Shown here one piece after another: positions 56,678 through 64,000 of a stretch of DNA of 64,000 nt. The translations under genes and the position numbers were made by a program. Under the pieces are notes generated by a model. It was not told where the DNA came from, did no database searches, and worked only from the letters and a program-made list of their open reading frames with translations. This stretch comes from DYRB01 sp963802205 (GTDB lineage Bacteria > Pseudomonadota > Gammaproteobacteria > Chromatiales > Chromatiaceae): contig CAWDHW010000018.1 of NCBI GenBank assembly GCA_963802205.1, positions 1-64,000 of the forward strand, read 5' to 3'. Position 1 is the first letter of the stretch, and every line of letters starts with the position of its first letter.

Positions 56678-59454
56678 ACCTGCTGCTTGCCATCCTCACC
56701 CCCTTCCTCGGGGCCGTCCTCATTGCAGGGACCCGGCACCGTGGCCGGGTGCGCTTCGCCGTCAAGGCCGGCGTGACCACAGCGATCGCCCTGGGCCTGC
56801 TGGCGCCGCTACTCCCCGGGGCCTTCCGCGGCGAGACCCTGGTCTGGCGCCTGCCCTGGCTGCCCGACCTGGGGCTTGATCTGGCCTTCCGCTTCGACGG
56901 GCTTGGGCTCCTGTTCGCCCTGATGATCCTGGGAATAGGGCTCCTGGTCATCTTGTACGCCCGCTACTACCTCTCCCCCAAGGACGACATGGGGCGCTTC
57001 TACGCCAGTCTGCTGCTCTTCATGGGGGCCATGCTCGGCCTGGTCCTCGCGGAGAACGTCATGGTACTGCTCCTGTTCTGGGAGCTGACCAGCCTGTCGT
57101 CTTTCCTCCTCATCAGCTTCTGGCAAGGGCGCAGCGACGCCCGTAACGGGGCGCGCATGGCGCTGACCGTGACCGGTGCCGGCGGCCTGGCCCTGCTGGG
57201 GGGCTTTCTGCTGCTGGGGCACATCAGCGGGAGCTACGACCTTTCGGTGATCCTCGCCTCCGGGGATGCCATTCGCGCCCACCCCTGGTATGTGCCGACC
57301 CTGGTCCTGATCCTGCTCGGCGCCTTCACCAAGTCGGCCCAGTTCCCCTTCCACTTCTGGCTCCCCAACGCCATGGCCGCGCCCACGCCGGTGTCGGCCT
57401 ATCTGCACTCGGCGACCATGGTCAAGGCGGGGGTCTTTCTCTTGGCGCGGCTCTTCCCGGCCCTGTCCGGCACGCCGGAGTGGTCGTATCTGGTGGGCGC
57501 CGTGGGGCTCGTCACCCTGCTGCTCGGGGCCTTCGTCGCCCTGTTCCAGCACGACCTCAAGGGGCTCCTGGCCTACTCGACCATCAGCCACCTGGGGCTT
57601 ATCACGCTCCTGTTCGGTATCGGCACGCCCCTGGCCGCGGTGGCCGGGGTCTTTCACATCATCAACCACGCCACCTTCAAGGCGTCGCTGTTCATGGCCG
57701 CCGGGATCATCGACCACGAGACCGGCTCCCGGGACATGCGCAGAATCAACGGGCTGTGGCGCTGGATGCCCTATACGGGGACACTGGCCATGGTGGCCTC
57801 GGCGGCCATGGCCGGGGTGCCCCTGTTCAACGGCTTCCTCTCCAAGGAGATGTTCTTCGCCGAGACCCTGGGTGTGACGGCCCTGATGCCCTTCGGCTGG
57901 GCCCTGCCGGCGGCAGTCACCCTGGCGGGGGTCTTCGCGGTGGCCTACTCGGTTCGGTTCATCCATGACGTCTTCTTCAATGGCGACCCCATTGATCTTC
58001 CCAAGACCCCCCACGAGCCGCCCCGCTGGATGAAGGTCCCGGTGGAGGTCCTGGTGGCCCTCTGCCTCTTGGTGGGCATAGCCCCGGCCCTGACGGTGGA
58101 GCCCATCCTCGCTGTCGCGGCGGCGGGTGTCCTGCAAGGGCCTGTCCCGGCCCACGACCTGGCCATCTGGCACGGGTTCAGCCCAGCCTTGTGGATGAGC
58201 GTCATCGCCCTGATCGGCGGCGTTCTGCTCTACCTGGGCCGCCAGCCCCTCTATGCCCTGCACCGGCGTTGGGGCGGGCGGGTGCAGGCACGGGACCTCT
58301 ACGACGGGCTGCTGGGGCTCGCCTTTGCCCTGGCCCGGCGGCTGACCGCGCTGCTCGACACCGGCTCCCTGCCGAGGATGCTGTTCGTCTTTGTCCTGGC
58401 CACCTTGGTCCTCGGCGGCGCCGGGTTCCTGGGCACGGCGGGCGGCCTGACAGGCCCGCGGCCCCTGTTGCCGGTGGATGGCGTCAGCCTGCTCGCGGCC
58501 CTCGGGCTGATGGCCGCCGCGGTGGCAGTGGTCCTGCGCCACCGCGAGCGCCTGGTGGCCTTGATCCTCATGGGGGCCGTGGGGCTGGTGGTGGCCCTGG
58601 CCTTCGTCCGCTTCTCCGCCCCGGACCTGGCCCTGACCCAGCTCTCGGTGGAGGTGGTGACGGTGATCCTGTTGCTACTGGCCCTGTATTTCCTGCCGCA
58701 GCAGGACCCGGTCGAGGGGTCCGCTGCCTGCCGGCTGCGGGATCTGGCCCTGGCCCTGGCGGCTGGCTCCGGGGTCGCGGTCCTGGCCTGGGCCGTGCTG
58801 ACCCGGCCCTACGAGTCCATTGCGCCCTTTTTTATCGCCAACAGCGTCCCGGGTGGGGGCGGGGCCAATGTGGTGAACGTCATCCTGGTGGACTTCCGCG
58901 GCTTCGATACCCTGGGTGAGATCACGGTCCTGGCGGTGGCGGCGCTGGGCATCTATGCCCTGCTCGACGGCCTGCGCCTGGCGGGACCGCGGCAGGATGC
59001 CGCGGGACGGCCCTGGGACTGGGACTTGCACCCGGTCATCATGGCCTCCCTGACCCGGCTGCTGCTGCCGCTGGCCCTGTTGGTGTCGGTCTTCATCCTG
59101 CTGCGGGGCCACAACCTGCCCGGCGGCGGCTTCATCGCCGGCCTGATCACGGCGGTGGCCCTGATCATGCAGTACCTGGCTAACGGGGTGGTCTGGACCG
59201 CGGCGCGCCTGCCCGGAAACACGGCCCCCGTCATCGGCGCCGGGCTGTTGATCGCCAGCCTCACGGGGCTGGCCAGCCTGGCGCTGGGCTACCCCTTCCT
59301 CACCTCGGCCCATGGTCATGTGCACTGGCCCCTGGTGGGGGATGTGGAACTGGCCTCGGCCATGGCCTTCGACCTCGGGGTCTATCTGGCGGTGGTAGGG
59401 GCCGTGCTCCTGATCCTGATCCATCTGGGGCGCCTGCACGGGGGGGCACGCTGA
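56674..59454 (+). CDS. mrpA: Mrp-type Na+/H+ antiporter subunit A, with MrpB-like C-terminal domain
   Basis: A 926-residue membrane protein. Its N-terminal ~500 residues are NuoL-like (LLLFWELTSLSSFLLISFW, FTKSAQFPFHFWLPNAM, HSATMVKAGVFLLARLFP, LAYSTISHLGLI). A middle extension contains the MrpA-specific VRFSAPDLALTQLSVEVVTV. The C-terminal 140 residues are the MrpB domain (LLRGHNLPGGGFIAGLITAV). A and B are thus one polypeptide, as in the alpha- and gammaproteobacterial group of Mrp operons. The complex exchanges Na+ or K+ for protons for pH and salt homeostasis. The start overlaps the upstream gene by ATGA. Confidence 0.96.
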   Translation: MNLLLAILTPFLGAVLIAGTRHRGRVRFAVKAGVTTAIALGLLAPLLPGAFRGETLVWRLPWLPDLGLDLAFRFDGLGLLFALMILGIGLLVILYARYYLSPKDDMGRFYASLLLFMGAMLGLVLAENVMVLLLFWELTSLSSFLLISFWQGRSDARNGARMALTVTGAGGLALLGGFLLLGHISGSYDLSVILASGDAIRAHPWYVPTLVLILLGAFTKSAQFPFHFWLPNAMAAPTPVSAYLHSATMVKAGVFLLARLFPALSGTPEWSYLVGAVGLVTLLLGAFVALFQHDLKGLLAYSTISHLGLITLLFGIGTPLAAVAGVFHIINHATFKASLFMAAGIIDHETGSRDMRRINGLWRWMPYTGTLAMVASAAMAGVPLFNGFLSKEMFFAETLGVTALMPFGWALPAAVTLAGVFAVAYSVRFIHDVFFNGDPIDLPKTPHEPPRWMKVPVEVLVALCLLVGIAPALTVEPILAVAAAGVLQGPVPAHDLAIWHGFSPALWMSVIALIGGVLLYLGRQPLYALHRRWGGRVQARDLYDGLLGLAFALARRLTALLDTGSLPRMLFVFVLATLVLGGAGFLGTAGGLTGPRPLLPVDGVSLLAALGLMAAAVAVVLRHRERLVALILMGAVGLVVALAFVRFSAPDLALTQLSVEVVTVILLLLALYFLPQQDPVEGSAACRLRDLALALAAGSGVAVLAWAVLTRPYESIAPFFIANSVPGGGGANVVNVILVDFRGFDTLGEITVLAVAALGIYALLDGLRLAGPRQDAAGRPWDWDLHPVIMASLTRLLLPLALLVSVFILLRGHNLPGGGFIAGLITAVALIMQYLANGVVWTAARLPGNTAPVIGAGLLIASLTGLASLALGYPFLTSAHGHVHWPLVGDVELASAMAFDLGVYLAVVGAVLLILIHLGRLHGGAR

Positions 59455-59783
59455 TGGAGGCCCTGTTCGCCCTGGTCATCGGCGTGCTCACCGCGTGCGG
59501 TGTCTATCTCATGCTGCGGGGGCGCAGCTTCCCGGTGGTGCTGGGGCTCACCCTGTTGTCCTATGCGGTGAACCTCTTCCTGTTGGCCATGGGGCGCCTG
59601 ACTGTCGGGCGCCCCCCGGTCATTGGCGCCGGTGCCGCGGGTTATGCGGACCCGTTGCCCCAGGCCCTGGTGCTTACCGCCATTGTCATCGGCTTTGCCA
59701 TGACCGCCTTCGTCATCGTCCTGGCCCTCAAGGCCAAGGCCGAGCTGGGGACCGATCGGGTGGACGGGGGCGAGGGGTCATGA
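59454..59783 (+). CDS. mrpC: Mrp antiporter subunit C
   Basis: A 109-residue NuoK-like protein with three helices and the signature VLGLTLLSYAVNLFLLAMG and DPLPQALVLTAIVIGFAMTAF in its pieces. Overlaps mrpA by one base (TGATG) and mrpD by four (ATGA), so translation is coupled throughout. Confidence 0.95.
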   Translation: MEALFALVIGVLTACGVYLMLRGRSFPVVLGLTLLSYAVNLFLLAMGRLTVGRPPVIGAGAAGYADPLPQALVLTAIVIGFAMTAFVIVLALKAKAELGTDRVDGGEGS

Positions 59784-61813
59784 ACCATCTCGTCATGGCC
59801 CCGGTGCTCCTGCCGCTCCTCGGGGGTGTCCTGCTCCTGTTCCTGCACAGGACCCGCCTGCCCCTGCACCGCGCCTTCGGGTTGGCCCTGGTGGCTGCGC
59901 AGGCCCTGGCGGCCCTGGCCCTGATGCGGGAGGTCAGCGATGGGACCACCCTGGTCTATGCCGTCGGCAACTGGGCCGCGCCCTTCGGCATCCTGCTGGT
60001 GGCGGACCGGCTCTCCGCCTGGATGCTGGTCATCACCGCCCTGCTGGCCCTGTTCGCCCTGCTCCATGCCGCCCGCGGGACCGACGCGGCGGGGCGCTAC
60101 TTCCATGTCCTGTTCCAGTGGCAATTGCTGGGGCTCAACGGGGCCTTCCTCACCGGGGACCTGTTCAACCTGTTCGTCTTCTTCGAGATCTTGCTGATCG
60201 CCTCCTACGCCTTGCTGATGCACGGTGGGGGGCGGGAGCGAACCCGCGCCGGGCTGCACTTCGTGGTGGTCAACCTGCTGGGCTCCAGCCTGTTCCTGTT
60301 CGCGGTGGGGACCCTCTACGGGGTGCTCGGCACCCTCAACATGGCGGACCTGGCGGTGAAGGCGGCCGCGACGCCTCCGGAGAACCTGGGCCTGGTGCGC
60401 GCCGCCGGGCTCCTGCTGTTCGGCGTCTTCGCCCTCAAGGCGGCCCTGCTGCCCTTCTACCTCTGGCTGCCCGGGGCCTATGCCGGGGCCAGCGCCCCGG
60501 TGGCCGCGCTCTTCGCCATCATGACCAAGGTCGGGGCCTACAGCATCCTGCGGGTCTCGACCCTGATCTTCGGCGCCGAGGGCGGCCCCGTCGCGGGCCT
60601 GATCGCGCCCTGGCTGCTGCCCCTGGCACTGGCGACGCTCGCGGTCGGCATGCTTGGGGTCCTGGCCGCGACCCGCCTGCGGCGGCAGATCGCCTACCTG
60701 GTGGTCGCCTCTGTGGGGTCCCTGCTGGCCGCTTTCGGGTTGGGTGGGGCCGCCGGGATCGGCGCCGGGCTCTACTACCTGCCGCACAGCACCTTCGCCA
60801 CCGCGGCCCTGTTTCTGCTGGCAGACCTGATCGCACGCCGCCGCGGCGCCCTGGACGATCGCCTCGACCCGGGGCCTGTCATCCCCGGGGCCGTGGGTCT
60901 CGGTGCTGTCTTCTTCGTCGCCGCGGTCGCCGTGGTGGGGCTGCCGCCCCTGTCAGGCTTCCTCGGCAAGTTCATGCTGCTGCGCGCGGCCCTTGGGCAC
61001 CCGGCCCTGCCCTGGATCATGGCGGTGGTCCTGGGGGGGGGCCTGCTCGGCCTGATCGCCCTGGCCCGCAGCGGCAGCCTGCTGTTCTATCGGCCGGAGG
61101 CCGAGCCGCAGACACTGGGCGCGGCGCCGCCTGGGGTCTGGGACCTGCTGCCGGCGATCGGGCTCCTGGCCCTGGTCCTGGGCCTCACCCTCTGGGCCGG
61201 CCCCATCTCCGAGGCGGCCACAGCCACCGCCGACCAACTGCTGCACCCCCAGGGCTATATCCAGGCCGTGCTCGGGGAGGCTCCGGCGGTCGCTCCCGGA
61301 TCCGGATCGGGGGAACCCATGATGCACCGCCTCTTGCCGCACCCCATCCTCAGCCTGGCCCTGGCGGCGATCTGGCTCCTGCTGGTCAACAGCGCCTCCG
61401 CCGGCCAGATCCTGCTCGGCCTCCTGCTCGGCTGGGGCATCCCCCTGTTCACCCGTCCCTTCTGGCCCGACCGGGTGCTGGTCCACAGGCCCCTGGCCCT
61501 GCTGCGCTTCGTCGGGGTGGTGCTCTACGACATCCTCATGGCCAACCTCACCGTGGCCGGGCTGGTCCTGGGGCATCCGCGGCGGTTGCGGCCCGCCTTC
61601 GTGGTCCTGCCCCTGCGGCTCAAATCGGAACTGGCCATCAGCCTGCTGGCCAACACCATCTGCCTGACCCCGGGAACGGTCTCGGCGCGGCTGTCGGCGG
61701 ACCGGACCGAGCTCCTGGTGCATGTCCTGGATGCGGCCGATCCCCAGGCCGTGGTGGCGGAGATCCGGGCGCGTTACGAGGCCCCACTGCTGGAGGTCTT
61801 CGAGTCATGCTGA
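59780..61813 (+). CDS. mrpD: Mrp antiporter subunits D and E in one reading frame
   Basis: A 677-residue open frame. Residues 1 to about 510 are MrpD, a NuoM/N-like antiporter subunit (LFVFFEILLIASYALLMHG, FALKAALLPFYLWLPGAY, PPLSGFLGKFMLLRAALG). Beginning at MMHRLLPHPILSLALAAIWL (61319) the rest is MrpE (NSASAGQILLGLLLG, FVGVVLYDILMANLTVAGLV, NTICLTPGTVSARLS). No stop separates them. A GGGGGA stretch at about 61310 before the ATG pair could still allow MrpE to be made separately by internal initiation. Otherwise this is a D-E fusion. Confidence 0.9.
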   Translation: MNHLVMAPVLLPLLGGVLLLFLHRTRLPLHRAFGLALVAAQALAALALMREVSDGTTLVYAVGNWAAPFGILLVADRLSAWMLVITALLALFALLHAARGTDAAGRYFHVLFQWQLLGLNGAFLTGDLFNLFVFFEILLIASYALLMHGGGRERTRAGLHFVVVNLLGSSLFLFAVGTLYGVLGTLNMADLAVKAAATPPENLGLVRAAGLLLFGVFALKAALLPFYLWLPGAYAGASAPVAALFAIMTKVGAYSILRVSTLIFGAEGGPVAGLIAPWLLPLALATLAVGMLGVLAATRLRRQIAYLVVASVGSLLAAFGLGGAAGIGAGLYYLPHSTFATAALFLLADLIARRRGALDDRLDPGPVIPGAVGLGAVFFVAAVAVVGLPPLSGFLGKFMLLRAALGHPALPWIMAVVLGGGLLGLIALARSGSLLFYRPEAEPQTLGAAPPGVWDLLPAIGLLALVLGLTLWAGPISEAATATADQLLHPQGYIQAVLGEAPAVAPGSGSGEPMMHRLLPHPILSLALAAIWLLLVNSASAGQILLGLLLGWGIPLFTRPFWPDRVLVHRPLALLRFVGVVLYDILMANLTVAGLVLGHPRRLRPAFVVLPLRLKSELAISLLANTICLTPGTVSARLSADRTELLVHVLDAADPQAVVAEIRARYEAPLLEVFESC

Positions 61814-62076
61814 CCGCGGCCCTGATCCTTGCGCTGGCCCTGGTGGCCGCCGCCCTTTCCTTAAGCCTGTGGCGCCTGTTGCGCGGCCCCAGCGCGGCGG
61901 ACCGCATCCTGGCCCTGGACACCCTGTACATCAACACCATCGCCCTGGTGGTGCTGCTCGGCATCCACTTGGGCAGCGCCCTTTACTTCGAGGCGGCCCT
62001 GCTCATCGCCCTGATGGGCTTCGTCGGCACCGTGGCCCTGGCCAAGTACCTGCTGCGCGGCGACATCATCGAGTGA
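61807..62076 (+). CDS. mrpF: Mrp antiporter subunit F
   Basis: An 89-residue protein with three helices and the MrpF core RLLRGPSAADRILALDTLYIN, ALLIALMGFVGTVALAKYLLRG. Overlaps the D/E frame by 7 bases; mrpG follows after 4 bases. Confidence 0.95.
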   Translation: MLTAALILALALVAAALSLSLWRLLRGPSAADRILALDTLYINTIALVVLLGIHLGSALYFEAALLIALMGFVGTVALAKYLLRGDIIE

Positions 62077-62080
62077 CCCC

Positions 62081-62431
62081 ATGCTGGACCTGTTGCTCTC
62101 CCTCCTGATCCTCGCCGGTGCGGCCTTCACCTTCGTCGGCTCCCTGGGCCTGGCGCGGCTGCCGGACTTCTACACCCGGCTCCACGCCCCCACCAAGGCG
62201 ACCACCCTGGGGGTCGGCAGCCTGCTGATCGCCTCGGCCCTCTACTTCAGCACCAGGGGCCACGGGATCAGCCTGCACGAGGTCCTGGTGACGCTCTTTC
62301 TGTTCATCACGGCCCCCGTGAGCGCGCACCTGCTCGCCAAGGCGGCGCTGCACCTGCGGCTGAAGTCCCTGGCGGCGCTGCCGGGGGAGGATCGGGAGGG
62401 GGCAGATCCGCACCGGGCGGATGGGGTGTAG
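62081..62431 (+). CDS. mrpG: Mrp antiporter subunit G
   Basis: A 116-residue protein with three helices and MrpG motifs FTFVGSLGLARLPDFYTRLHA, PTKATTLGVGSLL and FLFITAPVSAHLLAKAA. Last gene of the Mrp operon. The short region to the convergent RND gene contains no clear terminator. Confidence 0.94.
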   Translation: MLDLLLSLLILAGAAFTFVGSLGLARLPDFYTRLHAPTKATTLGVGSLLIASALYFSTRGHGISLHEVLVTLFLFITAPVSAHLLAKAALHLRLKSLAALPGEDREGADPHRADGV

Positions 62432-62513
62432 GTGCGGGTTTATCCACACCGGAGCCGGGGCGTTGTAGGACGGGTTCCGGACCCGCAAACTTCGCAGAGC
62501 GGTCCGCGCCCCG

Positions 62514-64000
62514 CTACGCCGCCGCCGGCCTGGCCCACCAGCGCCCGAGCCGGGCGTGGAAGGACTCGTGGGCCGAGAGCAGGGCCGGGGTGAAGACCAG
62601 GACCAGGACCGTGGCGAAGCCGACCCCGAAGGCCAGGGAAACGGCCATGGGGATGAGGAACTGGGCCTGGAGGCTGGTCTCGAAGATCAGTGGCCCGAGC
62701 CCCACCACAGTGGTCGCGGAGGTCAGCAGCATGGCGCGCAGCCGGGAGCAGGCGGCCTCCACCAGGGCCTGGTCCACATCCATGCCCTCATGGCGCAGGT
62801 CCTGGTACATGCTGACCAGGATGATGGCGTTGTTGACCACGATCCCGGAGAGGCCAAAGAGCCCGAACAGGGACAGGAGTGTCAGGTCGATCCCCAGGAG
62901 CCAGTGCCCCACCACGGCACCCACCAGCCCCAGGGGGATGGAGGTCATGACCACCAGGGGCCAGCCCCAACTGGAGAAGACCGCGGCCAGGATCAGGAAG
63001 ATCATGCCCAGGCCCAGCATCAGCCCGAGCTGCATGTCCCCCAGGGTCTCGCGCTGGTCGGCGGCACGCCCCTCGAAGCTGTAGGTCACCCCGTAGCGCG
63101 CCACCAGGGGCGGGAGCAGGTCCTCCTTGAGGGTGCCCTGCACCGCGTCGGGCGTGTTATCGGCGCGGTTGATGTCCGCGGTGACCTCCACCGCCAGCCG
63201 TCCCCCGGCGTGGCGCAGGGCCTCGAAGCCACGGCGGTTCTCCCAGTCCGCCACCGTGTCCAGGGGGACGAACTGGCCATTGGGCAGGCGGATGCGCAAC
63301 TGCTCCAGGGCGTCGAGCCGGGTGCGCTCGGACCTGGGCAGGAGCACGCGCACCTCCAGCTCGTCCGCGCCGGCCTGGACGAGCTGGGCCAGGTGGCCGT
63401 CGAAGGCGGCGCGCAGTTGGGTCCCCAGGAGCTGGGTCGTGACCCCCAGGGCCTGACCGGCGGGGGAGACGCGGTAGATGAGCTGCTCGCGCCCGAAGGG
63501 CATGTCATCGACGATGCCTGAGACGCCGGGGACGCCTTCGAGCCCCTGGGCCAGGTCCAGGGCCGCGGCCTTGAGGGCCTGGGCGTCGTCGCCGGTGAGC
63601 CGGACATTGAGGTCGCGCCCCGGGGGACCGCTGCGCCGGGCGGAGATGGCCAGGCTCTCCAGACCCGCCGGCAGGGTCAGATGTTGGCGCCAGGCGGCGA
63701 GGAAGGTCTCGTTGCGCACGCTGCGGTCCTCGGAGGGGATCAGCTCCACCAGGACCGAGGCGAGCTGGTCGCCCCTGGCCGAGGCCCCCGCCTCCACCGC
63801 CACCGTGGTCCCCAGGCGGGCCACCGCCGCCTCCACCAGGCCGCCGCCAAGCTCCCGATCAGCCGCCGCCAGGGCCCGCTCCAGCTCCTTGAGGAAGGTG
63901 GCGGTCTGCTCCCGCGGGGTCCCGGCGACGAAGGTGGCGTTGGCAAAGACGATCTGGCCCTCCGGGGTGGGGAAGAAGACGAAGGCGATGCGCCCCCCCG
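62514..64000 (-). CDS. RND-family efflux transporter (AcrB-type), N-terminal part outside window
   Basis: The open frame continues without start to the window edge (reading FPTPEGQIVFANATFVAG from the edge); the GTG at 63836 is internal. The visible ~495 residues hold the second periplasmic porter region (GVSGIVDDMPFGREQLIYRV, RLPNGQFVPLDTVADWENRR) and the C-terminal membrane half (LGLGMIFLILAAVFSSW, SIPLGLVGAVVGHWLLG, LFGLFGLSGIVVNNAIILVS, LLTSATTVVGLGPL, LAFGVGFATVLVLVFTPALL). It resembles the RND pumps annotated for hydrophobic compounds or unknown substrates. The membrane fusion partner would lie upstream, beyond the edge. Confidence 0.9.
   Translation of the reverse strand, partial: GGRIAFVFFPTPEGQIVFANATFVAGTPREQTATFLKELERALAAADRELGGGLVEAAVARLGTTVAVEAGASARGDQLASVLVELIPSEDRSVRNETFLAAWRQHLTLPAGLESLAISARRSGPPGRDLNVRLTGDDAQALKAAALDLAQGLEGVPGVSGIVDDMPFGREQLIYRVSPAGQALGVTTQLLGTQLRAAFDGHLAQLVQAGADELEVRVLLPRSERTRLDALEQLRIRLPNGQFVPLDTVADWENRRGFEALRHAGGRLAVEVTADINRADNTPDAVQGTLKEDLLPPLVARYGVTYSFEGRAADQRETLGDMQLGLMLGLGMIFLILAAVFSSWGWPLVVMTSIPLGLVGAVVGHWLLGIDLTLLSLFGLFGLSGIVVNNAIILVSMYQDLRHEGMDVDQALVEAACSRLRAMLLTSATTVVGLGPLIFETSLQAQFLIPMAVSLAFGVGFATVLVLVFTPALLSAHESFHARLGRWWARPAAA

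Overview
The window is GC-rich gammaproteobacterial chromosome. I infer a sulfur-oxidising Chromatiales-type (purple sulfur bacterium) host. The reasons are a heterodisulfide-reductase-like HdrB preceded by the tail of a probable HdrC, a nine-haem cytochrome fused to a membrane cytochrome b, menaquinone genes (menB-menA-menC), proton-translocating transhydrogenase, a full Mrp antiporter and typical gammaproteobacterial housekeeping genes (priA, cmoB, mnmG, sixA-like). The assignment is inference; no rRNA or marker tree is available here.

Layout. 0-1 kb: hdrC tail and hdrB. 1-4 kb: accessory patch with two toxin-antitoxin modules (AbrB/VapC and YefM/YoeB), each with a palindromic operator, separated by an IS4-family element. 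4.2-6.5 kb: broken PhoX-type phosphatase followed by an IS3 remnant. 6.7-15 kb: thioesterase, DUF2237, priA, HNH protein, fructosamine-kinase-like, SixA-like, nine-haem/cytochrome b protein. 15-25.8 kb: membrane protein, SDR, SulP transporter, K+ channel, PPK2, then a run in which a HlyD-like protein, a solute-binding protein and an ion transporter each carry frame breaks. 25.8-28.6 kb: pntAA-pntAB-pntB. 28.7-35.7 kb: accessory island with transposase remnants, an IS1595 element, a glycosyltransferase, a sulfotransferase and a 748-aa sulfotransferase/coiled-coil/repeat protein. 35.7-41.8 kb: mnmG (two frame breaks) and the MoxR-DUF58-TgpA trio. 41.7-49 kb: methyltransferase, IS3 remnant, a four-gene tRNA operon (Pro-Arg-His-Lys) with a clear promoter and terminator, a Lys/Ala-rich DUF2934 protein, two more transposase remnants, a secreted trypsin-like protease, a decayed glycosyltransferase copy and a sulfotransferase. 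49-56.7 kb: menC-menA-menB, pterin dehydratase, ppk1, cmoB, YpsA/molybdenum-carrier-like gene. 56.7-62.4 kb: mrpA(+B)-mrpC-mrpD/E-mrpF-mrpG, with D and E in one reading frame. 62.5 kb to the edge: RND efflux transporter, N-terminus cut off.

How it fits together: the core is bioenergetic (Hdr-like electron transfer, quinone synthesis, multihaem cytochrome, transhydrogenase, Mrp, two polyphosphate kinases). Superimposed are mobile-element scars and genes that probably decorate surface glycans with sulfate. An important caution is that at least six genes, including the conserved mnmG, are broken by what look like single-base indels. Assembly or read error must be excluded before calling them pseudogenes.
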